A stretch of DNA of 54,132 bases from assembly GCA_040235565.1 (NCBI GenBank), contig JBECLA010000087.1, forward strand, positions 1 through 54,132, given 5' to 3'. The notes under the pieces were generated by a model. It ran no database searches. It saw only the letters and a list, made by a program, of their open reading frames with translations, and was not told the DNA's origin. The stretch is from JAHEIJ01 sp040235565 (GTDB taxonomy: Bacteria; Pseudomonadota; Gammaproteobacteria; UBA6429; Thiohalophilaceae). A program made the position numbers and the translations under genes. Positions 8,184 to 16,394 of this stretch are shown here, piece by piece; positions within the stretch are counted from its first letter, which is position 1, and every line of letters starts with the position of its first letter.

Positions 8184-9491
8184 TTAATTTTTACCCGCGT
8201 GCAATAAATCACCTTGAAATTCCGGATAGGCAACTTCGTAGTGCTCTGTGAAGTCGAGACCACGCTGCTCATCCAGTGTGCTGGCACGCAACCCGATGGT
8301 TGATCGAATAATCACAAACATCAACAACGCCAACGGGAACGCCCAGAGGAAGGCTGTTCCTATACCCAGTATCTGGACAATGATCTGATTCAGGTTGAAC
8401 AGGTCATCTTTTAAAAACATGCCTGCTGCCAGAGTCCCCCATGCGCCCGCAAAGCCATGTACAGGTACCGCGCCTACTACATCATCGAGCCCTAATCTGT
8501 CCAGCAGATTACTTCCCGTTACCACCACCACACCCGCAATTAAACCGGTGGCCGCCGCATACATTGGTTCCATTGAGGCACAACCTGCCGTGATCGCGAC
8601 CAGGCCACCGATGCTGCCATTGATGGTATTCGTCAGCAGGATCGGTCTATTAGTCAGCAGCATGGTTAACAGGGCACCGGTCGCGCCTGCCGATGCCGCC
8701 AGGTGGGTATTCAGCGCAATCAAACCAATACTGACATCCGCCTGCGCAGTACTGCCAGCATTAAACCCGAACCAGCCCAACCACAGGATAAAACCGCCCA
8801 GCGCCACGCTGCTAAGGTTATGTCCGGCGATAAACCGCTTTTCTCCCTGTTCACTATACCGCCCAAGCCGCGGACCCAATACGGTGATACCGGCCAGGGC
8901 GACCCAGCCGCCGATGGAGTGTACAACGGTAGAGCCGGCAAAATCGATAAAACCCAATTTATTCAGCCAACCAGCGCCTTCGTAGAGGCTACCCCAAACC
9001 CAGCTGCCATAAACCGGATAGATAAAGCCGCAGATAATAACCACGGCAACGAGATAGGCCTGATATCGGGTTCTTTCCGCCATCGCCCCGCTGACTATTG
9101 TTACTGCGGTAGCGGCAAACATGGTTTGAAAAAACAGCAGACTATAATCCCAGTGTTCTGCATCCCCTAACAGGAAGTGACTCTCCCCCCACATACCGGT
9201 CAGATTAACCCCAAACATCAGTCCATAACCAAACAACCAGAAGACCAGGCTCCCCAGGCAAACATCAATATAATTCTTCATGATGACATTGACCGAATTC
9301 TTGGAACGTGACATGCCGCTTTCCAGCAACGCAAACCCGGCCTGCATGAAAAACACCAGGGCCCCTGCCGTGATCAACCACACCGTGTCCATCGCAGCCT
9401 GCATTCCCGCAAAGGTTGCTTCAGCTGCACCACCGACTCCTGGTAATAACAACAATCCGATCACGACGCCTGTTTTTTTAATTATTTTCAT
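8184..9491 (-). CDS. amtB: ammonium transporter, Amt/Mep/Rh family
   Basis: This 435-aa inner membrane protein takes up ammonium under nitrogen limitation. An N-terminal signal peptide (about residues 1-23) and eleven hydrophobic segments are expected and visible. Family landmarks are MQAGFALLESGMSRSKN near residue 49, FFQTMFAATAVTIVSGA carrying the Phe gate, and the two pore histidines in VHSIGGW and VPVHGFAGAWG. The start ATG has GAGGG about 4 bases upstream. No PII gene (glnK) adjoins it, unlike the common glnK-amtB pair, so PII must be encoded elsewhere. A sigma-54 promoter 36-51 bases before the start fits NtrC-type nitrogen control. Confidence 0.95.
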   Translation of the reverse strand: MKIIKKTGVVIGLLLLPGVGGAAEATFAGMQAAMDTVWLITAGALVFFMQAGFALLESGMSRSKNSVNVIMKNYIDVCLGSLVFWLFGYGLMFGVNLTGMWGESHFLLGDAEHWDYSLLFFQTMFAATAVTIVSGAMAERTRYQAYLVAVVIICGFIYPVYGSWVWGSLYEGAGWLNKLGFIDFAGSTVVHSIGGWVALAGITVLGPRLGRYSEQGEKRFIAGHNLSSVALGGFILWLGWFGFNAGSTAQADVSIGLIALNTHLAASAGATGALLTMLLTNRPILLTNTINGSIGGLVAITAGCASMEPMYAAATGLIAGVVVVTGSNLLDRLGLDDVVGAVPVHGFAGAWGTLAAGMFLKDDLFNLNQIIVQILGIGTAFLWAFPLALLMFVIIRSTIGLRASTLDEQRGLDFTEHYEVAYPEFQGDLLHAGKN

Positions 9492-9806
9492 ACTGCCCTC
9501 ACATAAATTGCACTGGGTTGAGATATAGCAATCTCTATGCCATACAAAACAATGCGAATTATTGTGGGGGTATGGGAAGACTTTGCCTCAAAACAAGGCA
9601 TCGATACCTGAGTAATGCACTCTTTTAACTCGGCCACAGAGCGTGGTTTTTGGTTTTGTCAGGTGTGCAAAATCAAGTGGAACCGTTTTCGGGCAACTTC
9701 CTCATTTCACGCTGTCCATTTGGGTTTTCATTATTTAAGGATTTGCCTCGCCGTACTTGCTATAAACACAGCTGCAACACCGGACAACTATTCCATTCCT
9801 GTGTGA
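9492..9806. other. intergenic region between gyrB end and amtB start
   Basis: This 315-base gap holds the sigma-54 promoter of amtB at its left end. A short inverted repeat, TGCCT (9584-9588) with AGGCA (9596-9600), lies about 42 bases upstream of the promoter and does not match an NtrC site. I see no convincing small gene and no clear terminator for gyrB. Confidence 0.6.
9527..9542 (-). promoter_or_regulatory. sigma-54 (RpoN) promoter of amtB
   Basis: Read on the minus strand the site is TGGCATAGAGATTGCT. The invariant GG and GC pairs are separated by exactly 10 bases, as required for -24/-12 promoters, and the flanking TGGCA and TTGCT match the consensus TGGCAC-N5-TTGCT closely. It lies 36-51 bases upstream of the amtB start. 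Family knowledge makes NtrC the likely activator; I do not see a clear NtrC site nearby. Confidence 0.8.
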
Positions 9807-12224
9807 TCAAATATCCAGGTTGGCAGCGTTAAGAGCGTTATCTTCGATAAATTCCCGTCGCGGCTCGACCTGATCTCCCATCAGGGTGGTAAAGATTTCA
9901 TCGGCCGCAATGGCGTCCTCGATCTGGACCTGCAGTAAACGTCGCGTCTCAGAATTCAGGGTTGTTTCCCACAGCTGATCCGGGTTCATTTCACCCAATC
10001 CTTTGTAGCGTTGAATATGTTGTCCCCGTTTTGATTCTTCCATGAGCCAATCCATCATCTCTTTGAAGGTGGAAATGTCCTGCCTGCGTTCGCCCCGCTG
10101 GACCCACGCTCCTTCCTCCAGCAATCCATCCAGTTGCTGGCCCAGGGTTTTAATAGCCGCATATTCACCGGATTCAAAAAAGTCACGTCCCATTAGTTTT
10201 TTCACACTGATGCCATGCTGGACCCGGGTGATGTGTGCCACCCAATTCCCGGTTTCCCCTTCCTCTTCCTGCAGCTGAATTGAAATATGCTGTTTACCCG
10301 CTTCGCTATCCAGTCCATGCACCAGCCGATCAAACCAGGCCTGAGCCTGATGCTGATCGTCCAGCATGGTTTCTTCCATTGCCGACATGCTGATCATTTT
10401 TTCCAGTACCGCTGCCGGGTATCGACGTGATAAGCGCTGGATTGACTCCATAACCAATACATATTGGCGTGCCAGGGCTTCCAGGGCAGCTCCACTCATG
10501 GCCGGCGCGGTCGGATTAACATGCAGTTCGGTACCGTCCATTGCCACCTGCAGCAAATAACTGTTCAGCTCTACATCATCTTTCACATACCGTTCCTGTT
10601 TGCCTTTTTTGACTTTATACAATGGCGGTTGGGCAATGTAGATGTACCCCTCTTCTATGAGTTCCGGCATCTGCCGGTAGAAAAATGTCAGCAGCAAGGT
10701 ACGAATATGGGATCCATCCACATCGGCGTCGGTCATGATGATAATGCGGTGATACCGTAACTTATCGATGTTAAATTCATCACGGCCAATCCCGCAGCCT
10801 AATGCGGTGATCAGCGTGCCCACTTCCGCTGAGGACAACATCTTGTCAAACCGTGCCTTTTCGACATTCAGGATCTTGCCTTTCAGGGGCAAGATGGCCT
10901 GGTAGCGGCGATCCCGCCCCTGCTTGGCGGATCCTCCCGCAGAGTCCCCCTCCACCAGAAATAATTCGGATTGGGACGGATCCTTTTCCTGGCAATCAGC
11001 CAATTTACCGGGCAAGCCGGCCACATCAAGCGCACCTTTGCGGCGAGTCATTTCCCGCGCTTTCCGGGCCGCTTCACGCGCCCGGGCGGCATCCACTATT
11101 TTGGAGGCAATAGACTTACTATCTGTAGGGTTTTCTAAGAGATAATCACTGAATTTTAACCCCATCAAGGATTCCACCACGCCCTTGACTTCCGAAGACA
11201 CCAGCTTGTCTTTGGTCTGGGAAGAAAATTTGGGATCCGGGACTTTGACGGACAATACGGCGGTCAGGCCTTCACGGGCATCATCACCGCTGGGTGTCAC
11301 CTTGGCCTTTTTCCCTAGTCCCTGTTGCTCGATATAGTTATTGAGAGTACGGGTCAAGGCAGCCCGAAAACCGGCCAGGTGTGTGCCACCATCCCGCTGG
11401 GGAATGTTGTTGGTAAAACAGAAAATGTTTTCCTGATAGGAATCATTCCATTGCATGGCAACTTCAACGGTGATGCCGTCTTTTTCAGTGTTGATGTAGA
11501 AAACATTGTCATGCAGTGGCGTCTTGTTCCGGTTCAAATGCTCGACAAAGGCCTTGATACCGCCCTGGTATTCAAACCGATCCTGCTTGTCTTCACGCTC
11601 ATCGGACAGCGTAATACAGACCCCGGAATTCAAAAAAGAAAGTTCACGCAGGCGTTTGGCCAAGATGTCAAAATGAAATTCTGTGTCGGTAAAAATGGTT
11701 GGACTCGGCTTGAAACGAATTTCGGTACCTTTGCCCTGGGTCTCACCCACCGCCTGCAGATCCCCCTGGGGTTCGCCCATGGCATATTCCTGCTGGTATT
11801 TCTTGCCATCACGCCGGATCGTCAATTTCAGGGATTCTGACAAGGCATTGACGACCGAGACCCCGACACCGTGCAAGCCCCCGGAGACTTTATAGGAGTT
11901 GTCATCAAATTTACCCCCGGCATGGAGGACCGTCAGAATCACCTCAGCGGCAGAGCGCCCCTCTTCCTCATGATAATCAGTGGGAATGCCCCGCCCATCG
12001 TCTTTTACGGTGACGGAGCCATCAGTCTGGATGGTAACCTCTATATTCTTGCAATAGCCGGCCAAGGCTTCATCGATGGAATTATCCACGACCTCGAACA
12101 CCATGTGGTGTAAACCGGTCCCGTCATCGGTATCGCCGATATACATCCCCGGGCGTTTGCGGACGGCATCCAGCCCCTTTAAGACTTTGATATTCGATGA
12201 GGTGTAACTTTTTTGATCACTCAT
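9807..12224 (-). CDS. gyrB: DNA gyrase subunit B
   Basis: GyrB is the ATPase subunit of the A2B2 gyrase that puts negative supercoils into DNA. The 805-aa length with the extra C-terminal-half insert is typical of Gram-negative bacteria. The GHKL ATPase motifs are at DNSIDEA (48-54), GRGIP (78-82) and GGLHGVG (115-121). The TOPRIM fold begins at EGDSAGGSA (425-433) and includes the DADVDGSH metal site. QRYKGLGEMNPDQLW near residue 740 is the GyrA/DNA contact region. It is the last gene of the dnaA-dnaN-recF-gyrB run, 25 bases after recF. Confidence 0.98.
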   Translation of the reverse strand: MSDQKSYTSSNIKVLKGLDAVRKRPGMYIGDTDDGTGLHHMVFEVVDNSIDEALAGYCKNIEVTIQTDGSVTVKDDGRGIPTDYHEEEGRSAAEVILTVLHAGGKFDDNSYKVSGGLHGVGVSVVNALSESLKLTIRRDGKKYQQEYAMGEPQGDLQAVGETQGKGTEIRFKPSPTIFTDTEFHFDILAKRLRELSFLNSGVCITLSDEREDKQDRFEYQGGIKAFVEHLNRNKTPLHDNVFYINTEKDGITVEVAMQWNDSYQENIFCFTNNIPQRDGGTHLAGFRAALTRTLNNYIEQQGLGKKAKVTPSGDDAREGLTAVLSVKVPDPKFSSQTKDKLVSSEVKGVVESLMGLKFSDYLLENPTDSKSIASKIVDAARAREAARKAREMTRRKGALDVAGLPGKLADCQEKDPSQSELFLVEGDSAGGSAKQGRDRRYQAILPLKGKILNVEKARFDKMLSSAEVGTLITALGCGIGRDEFNIDKLRYHRIIIMTDADVDGSHIRTLLLTFFYRQMPELIEEGYIYIAQPPLYKVKKGKQERYVKDDVELNSYLLQVAMDGTELHVNPTAPAMSGAALEALARQYVLVMESIQRLSRRYPAAVLEKMISMSAMEETMLDDQHQAQAWFDRLVHGLDSEAGKQHISIQLQEEEGETGNWVAHITRVQHGISVKKLMGRDFFESGEYAAIKTLGQQLDGLLEEGAWVQRGERRQDISTFKEMMDWLMEESKRGQHIQRYKGLGEMNPDQLWETTLNSETRRLLQVQIEDAIAADEIFTTLMGDQVEPRREFIEDNALNAANLDI

Positions 12225-12249
12225 AACGGACTCCAGGAAGGACGCAAAA

Positions 12250-13329
12250 TTATACCACTTCTACTATCTGGCCGTGTTCCACGTGGAACATTTTTTGTGA
12301 GGACCAGTCCGCGGTATCAATCAAATCAGCCTCTGTCACGGTAATAAAAAGCTGAGCCCCGGTCTCAGCAAGCAAGGCAAGCAGCTGGGCTCGATGCTCA
12401 ACGTCCAGTTCAGCAGCAAGATCATCCACCAGAACAATGGATTTTTGCTGCAGACCGGTCTTCAAGTGCGTGATCTGGGCCAGTCGCATGGCACAAACCA
12501 GCAATTTTTGCTGTCCCCGGGAAAATTTATCCTGGACCACCACGCCATGTTCAGTAATACGCAAATCGGCCCGATGAGGTCCTTTGCGGGTATAACCCTT
12601 TAGCCGATCCTGGTCATAGGAGTCATCCAGGGCCTGCGAATAAGTCTGGTCCTGATTCCAGCCCGGTTGGTACTGGATCTCGAGTTGGACTGCCAGGAGA
12701 CGCTGAACATAATCTTGCAGATAAGGAAGCAGTTGACCCACATACTGATGACGCATCTGCGTCAGCGTCTCCGCAGCCTGGATCAATTGCCGATCCCAAA
12801 CACGGATATGTTCGTGGTGTTTGTCCTGGCGCAGTGCGGCATTGCGTTGTTTAAGCAGTCGATTATAGTTTTGCCAGTTTGAATGAAAAAGTGGTTCCAC
12901 GTGGAACAAACCCCAATCGAGAAATTTGCGTCTTTGAGTGGGGCCTTGTTCTAGTAACCGATGGGATTCAGGATTGATAACTTGCACCGGCAAATAGCTG
13001 GCCAACTGGGACGTTTGGTGGACGGTATTCTGATTGATACGAATAACGGAATGATTTGGGCCCCGTTCAAGTCCAAGCTGAACCAGGGTTTGGGTATGAT
13101 CCTGTTCTATTTTACCAAATACCTGGAGCGAGTCTGCTTGGTACTGGATAACTGAGCGGATATTTGCAGTCCGAAATGATCGACCGTGCGATAACAGATA
13201 AATGGCCTCCAGCAGGCTGGTTTTACCACTGGCATTGGCACCGTAAATAAGGTTGAGTCCGCCAGCGGGTTGTATTGAAACATCATACAGGTTTCTGACC
13301 CGATGGATATCAACCTGACGTAGTTGCAT
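12250..13329 (-). CDS. recF: DNA replication and repair protein RecF
   Basis: RecF is an SMC-like ATPase that, with RecO and RecR, loads RecA at single-strand gaps. Walker A is GANASGKT (residues 30-37), and the Walker B region is VLVDDLAAELD near residue 325; the signature SRGQQKLLV is near residue 275. At 359 aa the length is normal. The gene is 12 bases after dnaN and 25 before gyrB, so the three are co-transcribed. Two ParB-binding sites lie inside its coding sequence: FHVE at residues 142-145 and again at 348-351 is the translation of their core. Confidence 0.97.
   Translation of the reverse strand: MQLRQVDIHRVRNLYDVSIQPAGGLNLIYGANASGKTSLLEAIYLLSHGRSFRTANIRSVIQYQADSLQVFGKIEQDHTQTLVQLGLERGPNHSVIRINQNTVHQTSQLASYLPVQVINPESHRLLEQGPTQRRKFLDWGLFHVEPLFHSNWQNYNRLLKQRNAALRQDKHHEHIRVWDRQLIQAAETLTQMRHQYVGQLLPYLQDYVQRLLAVQLEIQYQPGWNQDQTYSQALDDSYDQDRLKGYTRKGPHRADLRITEHGVVVQDKFSRGQQKLLVCAMRLAQITHLKTGLQQKSIVLVDDLAAELDVEHRAQLLALLAETGAQLFITVTEADLIDTADWSSQKMFHVEHGQIVEVV
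12275..12290. promoter_or_regulatory. parS: parS centromere site 1 (inside recF 3' end)
   Basis: TGTTCCACGTGGAACA is a perfect 16-bp palindrome and equals the parS sequence used by pseudomonad ParB. It encodes part of MFHVEH at RecF residues 347-352. The parA and parB genes lie about 19-20 kb to the right. Confidence 0.92.
12893..12908. promoter_or_regulatory. parS: parS centromere site 2 (inside recF)
   Basis: GGTTCCACGTGGAACA matches the parS consensus at 15 of 16 positions, with a perfect 14-bp palindromic core. It encodes FHVE at RecF residues 142-145, in the same frame as site 1, 618 bases away. Confidence 0.85.
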
Positions 13330-13341
13330 ACGACGTAACGA

Positions 13342-14445
13342 TCAGAGCCTCATTGGCATGATGACATAACGGCTAACTTGATCCGCAACACCATTTATCA
13401 AACAACTGTGGTTGGCATCGGTAAACTGGATCTGGACTTGTTCATCTTTAATGGCGGCCAAAGCATCAATAAAGTATGAAACGTTAAAACCGATCTCAAA
13501 ATCATCTCCCTGGTACTGGACCGAGATCTCTTCTTCAGCCTCTTCCTGTTCAGGATTGTGTACCGTGGCTTTAAGTTGATTATCGGTTAACTGGATCCGC
13601 ATTCCACGGTATTTTTCATTCGACAAAACCGAAGCACGCGCGAAGGCCTGGTACAAGTCCTGTCGATCACAGGTCACGATCTTGGTGGGCTTGGCTGGTA
13701 TAACTTGTTGATAATCTGGGAATTTTCCGTCTATTAGCTTGGAGGTGAAAGTAATATCCGGAAGATCAACCTTGATATGATTGTCACCTATTTGCAGTCT
13801 TAGCTGGCTGTCACTGTCTTCCAATAAACGCACCAGTTCAGTAACACCTTTTCGGGGGATAATGATTTGGCGAGGGTCCGTAATTTGAATATCGGCAGTC
13901 ATTTCTGAAATTGCCAATCGATGGCCGTCCGTTGCAACGGCACGTATGCGATTCGGTGTCAGTTCCAGCATCAATCCATTGAGATAATAACGCACATCCT
14001 GTTGTGCCATGGAAAACTGTGTCTGTTCCACCAGGCTTTTAAGTACGTGTTGCGAAACCGAGAACTCAAAAGGTGAAGCCAACGGCTCGATATTAGGAAA
14101 ATCAGACGCCGGCAAGACACTGAGGGTAAAGCGGCTCTTTCCAGATCGAATCAGCGCCTTGTCACCATCGGTGGTAATACTCAGTGCTGCTGCTTCAGGC
14201 AGGGCACGACAGATGTCCAGGATTTTACGTGCAGGCAATGTAATTTCGCCATCCTCAGCACCATCCTCAAGACCGATTTTGGCAACCATTTCGACCTCGA
14301 GATCCGTGCCGGTTAACGTCAAGGTGTTATTACGACAATTCACCAGGACATTCGACAGAACTGGCAGGGTCTGGCGCCGTTCTACCACGCTGCTGGCAAT
14401 CTGGAGGGGGCGAAGTAAGGTTTCCCGTTGAATTGAAAGCTTCAT
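13342..14445 (-). CDS. dnaN: DNA polymerase III, beta subunit (sliding clamp)
   Basis: DnaN forms the ring-shaped dimer that tethers DNA polymerase III to DNA and serves as a docking point for many repair proteins. The 367-aa protein has the three repeated clamp domains. It begins MKLSIQRETLLRPLQ and ends in MPMRL, the conserved C-terminus that helps form the peptide-binding pocket. VRYYLNGLMLEL and ATDGHRLA around residues 155-180 are also diagnostic. A 240-base AT-rich gap with DnaA boxes separates it from dnaA. Confidence 0.98.
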   Translation of the reverse strand: MKLSIQRETLLRPLQIASSVVERRQTLPVLSNVLVNCRNNTLTLTGTDLEVEMVAKIGLEDGAEDGEITLPARKILDICRALPEAAALSITTDGDKALIRSGKSRFTLSVLPASDFPNIEPLASPFEFSVSQHVLKSLVEQTQFSMAQQDVRYYLNGLMLELTPNRIRAVATDGHRLAISEMTADIQITDPRQIIIPRKGVTELVRLLEDSDSQLRLQIGDNHIKVDLPDITFTSKLIDGKFPDYQQVIPAKPTKIVTCDRQDLYQAFARASVLSNEKYRGMRIQLTDNQLKATVHNPEQEEAEEEISVQYQGDDFEIGFNVSYFIDALAAIKDEQVQIQFTDANHSCLINGVADQVSRYVIMPMRL

Positions 14446-14516
14446 GTTTTACCTTGTTTTAATAATATATTATTAAATAAAAGATTATTATTATAACTAT
14501 TAGTAGTAAAAATAAC

Positions 14517-14525
14517 TGTGGATAA
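14517..14525 (-). promoter_or_regulatory. DnaA box, perfect
   Basis: TTATCCACA on the minus strand, next to the AT-rich tract of the dnaA-dnaN gap. Confidence 0.85.
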
Positions 14526-14616
14526 ACTATATTTTTCTTTAATTAACAATATCTTGCATATGATAACAAGTTGTATATTAGATCCAGTTTAAGTGTCTGA
14601 TAAGTTGTGAATGAAA

Positions 14617-14625
14617 TGTGAATAA
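14617..14625 (-). promoter_or_regulatory. DnaA box, one mismatch
   Basis: TTATTCACA on the minus strand, in the same orientation as the box at 14517 and 91 bases from it. Confidence 0.6.
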
Positions 14626-14662
14626 CTTCAGCATTTGAAAATGAGCATGAAAGTCTGACATC

Positions 14663-14671
14663 TTTTCCACA
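14663..14671 (+). promoter_or_regulatory. DnaA box, one mismatch
   Basis: TTTTCCACA on the plus strand, opposite in orientation to the other two boxes in this gap, 15 bases from the dnaA stop codon. Confidence 0.5.
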
Positions 14672-14685
14672 AGCTATCACCAGGG

Positions 14686-16005
14686 TTATGAACTTAATGT
14701 CCGCAATAAATTGGCGTGGTCTTCTGCCATGCGTTGGTCACCTTCGCGTAATTCATCAATTTTACGGCAAGCATGCAGTACGGTGGTATGGTCGCGACCA
14801 CCAAAAGCATCGCCGATTTCAGGCAGACTGTGATTGGTCAATTCTTTGCACAAGGCCATCGCGAGCTGGCGTGGCCGTGTAATTGAACGATTACGGCGTT
14901 TGGAAAGTAAATCAGCCACCCGAATCTTGTAATATTCTGCGACGGTCTTTTGAATGTTGTCGATGGTGACGAGTTTATCCTGGATGGCGAGAAGATCCCG
15001 CAGGGCTTCTTTGGCGAAGTCCAGGGTAATCGGGCGTCCGGTAAACTGGGCATTGGCAATGACCCGCCGGAGCGCCCCTTCCAGTTCGCGAATATTGGAG
15101 CGAATGCGTTTGGCGATGAAAAAAGCCACTTCATTGGGCAAGTCCACCCCGGACAACTGGGCTTTCTTCATCAAAATGGCGACCCGTGTCTCCAGCTCCG
15201 GCGGTTCGATCGCCACTGGCAGGCCCCAGCCAAAACGGGATTTTAGCCGCTCTTCCAGGCCATCAACTTCTTTCGGGTAACGATCACAAGTCATGATGAC
15301 CTGCTGCTCACCTTCCAGCAAGGCATTGAAAGTGTGGAAGAATTCTTCCTGGGACCGCTCTTTGCCAGCAAAGAACTGGATATCATCAATCAGCAGGGCA
15401 TCGACCGACCGATAATAACGTTTGAATTCGTTTATTGTATTGTGTTGCAGGGCTTTCACCATATCAGCCACAAAGCGTTCCGAATGCAGATAAACGACAT
15501 TCGCATCAGGATGGTGCTGTAAAATCAGATTGCCCACCGCGTGCATGAGATGCGTCTTTCCCAGGCCCACCCCCCCGTAGATGAGCAAGGGGTTATATCC
15601 TTTGCCCGGATTTTCCGCGACTTGCATAGATGCGGCGCGTCCAAGCTGGTTGGATTTCCCTTCCACAAAAGAGTCAAAGGTAAAGTTTGGATTGAGGCTG
15701 GAGTTACGGCGTAATGGCGTTTTATTGATTGTCGTGGGCGAGGTGGTCTTGGCAACACCGGGAGTTTGACTCCCGACCTCAAGGCGTACCGGAGTCTCAA
15801 CACCGGAGAGTTGCGAAAGAAGCTCTTGAATTCTTGTTAAAAAGTTTTGATTGATCCAGTCAAGAACAAACTGGTTGGGCGCAAACAACCGGATCTGATC
15901 CCCCTGTTGCTCCGGCTGTAACGGACGGATCCAGGTGTTGAATTGCTGCGCGGAGAGCTCTCCTTCAAGCCGATCAAGACATTGATCCCAGAGTGTCTGA
16001 GACAC
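14686..16005 (-). CDS. dnaA: chromosomal replication initiator DnaA
   Basis: DnaA binds DnaA boxes as an ATP-bound filament, melts the origin and recruits DnaB. From the GTG at 16005 it is 439 aa: domain I begins VSQTLWDQCLDRLEGELS, a short linker follows, and Walker A GGVGLGKTH starts near residue 144. LLIDDIQFF is Walker B, and the C-terminal helix-turn-helix signature is FGGRDHTTVLHACRKI. I prefer GTG 16005 over ATG 16023 because a GGGGGGA ribosome binding site lies just before it and family members start at the SxxLW block. A perfect DnaA box about 100 bases upstream suggests autoregulation. Confidence 0.97.
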   Translation of the reverse strand: MSQTLWDQCLDRLEGELSAQQFNTWIRPLQPEQQGDQIRLFAPNQFVLDWINQNFLTRIQELLSQLSGVETPVRLEVGSQTPGVAKTTSPTTINKTPLRRNSSLNPNFTFDSFVEGKSNQLGRAASMQVAENPGKGYNPLLIYGGVGLGKTHLMHAVGNLILQHHPDANVVYLHSERFVADMVKALQHNTINEFKRYYRSVDALLIDDIQFFAGKERSQEEFFHTFNALLEGEQQVIMTCDRYPKEVDGLEERLKSRFGWGLPVAIEPPELETRVAILMKKAQLSGVDLPNEVAFFIAKRIRSNIRELEGALRRVIANAQFTGRPITLDFAKEALRDLLAIQDKLVTIDNIQKTVAEYYKIRVADLLSKRRNRSITRPRQLAMALCKELTNHSLPEIGDAFGGRDHTTVLHACRKIDELREGDQRMAEDHANLLRTLSS

Positions 16006-16101
16006 GCGTTTCCCCCCACGCATTTGTGCTTGTTGTAAGAATCATTGTCGCCGGTCGGCAGACAAAAGCCGAACGAAGGAGTGTATACCGGTGATAGAAA
16101 G

Positions 16102-16110
16102 TTATCCACA
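16102..16110 (+). promoter_or_regulatory. DnaA box upstream of dnaA
   Basis: A perfect TTATCCACA in the dnaA-rpmH gap, about 97 bases before the dnaA start. On the dnaA strand it is followed by GGTATACA, which could be a -10 element, so binding of DnaA here could repress dnaA or take part in origin function. Confidence 0.75.
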
Positions 16111-16152
16111 CCCTATTTTCTCCGTGAACACCGGGCAAATCCGGTTGATCAG

Positions 16153-16181
16153 TTGACATCCGGACGGTTCGGCAGTATTGT
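16153..16181 (+). promoter_or_regulatory. rpmH-rnpA promoter
   Basis: TTGACA (perfect -35) and TATTGT (4 of 6 matches to the -10) are separated by 17 bases. The -10 ends 75 bases before the rpmH start. This is the best sigma-70 promoter seen in the window and fits the strong expression of ribosomal protein L34. Confidence 0.75.
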
Positions 16182-16256
16182 TGCCGGCCTTTTTTAATGG
16201 TTATTGCCGTTCACACAGGTGCCGGTGATTTTTGCAGATAAACAATGGTTTAAGTC

Positions 16257-16391
16257 ATGAAAAGAACGTTCCAGCCAAGCAACCTCAAACGTAAGCGTAC
16301 CCATGGCTTTCGCGCCCGGATGCGCACCCGTGCCGGCCGTGCCATTATCAATGCACGTCGTGCCAGGGGTCGTAAAAGCCTTAGCGCCTGA
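16257..16391 (+). CDS. rpmH: 50S ribosomal protein L34
   Basis: L34 is a small, very basic protein of the large ribosomal subunit. The 44-aa product starts MKRTFQPSNLKRKRTHGF and continues with RARMRTRAGRAIINARRARG, a textbook L34 sequence. The ribosome binding site is weak (GGTTTA). It is the first gene of the rpmH-rnpA-yidD-yidC-mnmE run and is divergent from dnaA. Confidence 0.98.
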   Translation: MKRTFQPSNLKRKRTHGFRARMRTRAGRAIINARRARGRKSLSA

Positions 16392-16394
16392 GGT

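Larger units (their letters stand above)
14446..14685. other. oriC: probable chromosomal origin (oriC), dnaA-dnaN gap
   Basis: This 240-base gap is the most AT-rich stretch near dnaA; 14455-14510 is nearly all A and T and could be the unwinding element. It holds one perfect DnaA box (TTATCCACA, minus strand, 14517-14525) and two one-mismatch boxes: TTATTCACA on the minus strand at 14617-14625 and TTTTCCACA on the plus strand at 14663-14671. Genes point away on both sides of the dnaA region. The gap on the other side of dnaA has another perfect box, so the exact initiation site is not certain. Confidence 0.7.

Noticed and set aside
9584..9600. TGCCT/AGGCA inverted repeat as an NtrC site
   Set aside because: NtrC sites have GCAC and GGTGC half-sites; this does not match.
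9637..9658. CCAC/GTGG hairpin with T-rich tail as a terminator
   Set aside because: The stem is only 4 bp and on the plus strand, where no gene ends.
9615..9832. Small open frames between amtB and gyrB
   Set aside because: They lack a ribosome binding site, have unusual composition, and one runs into the gyrB end.
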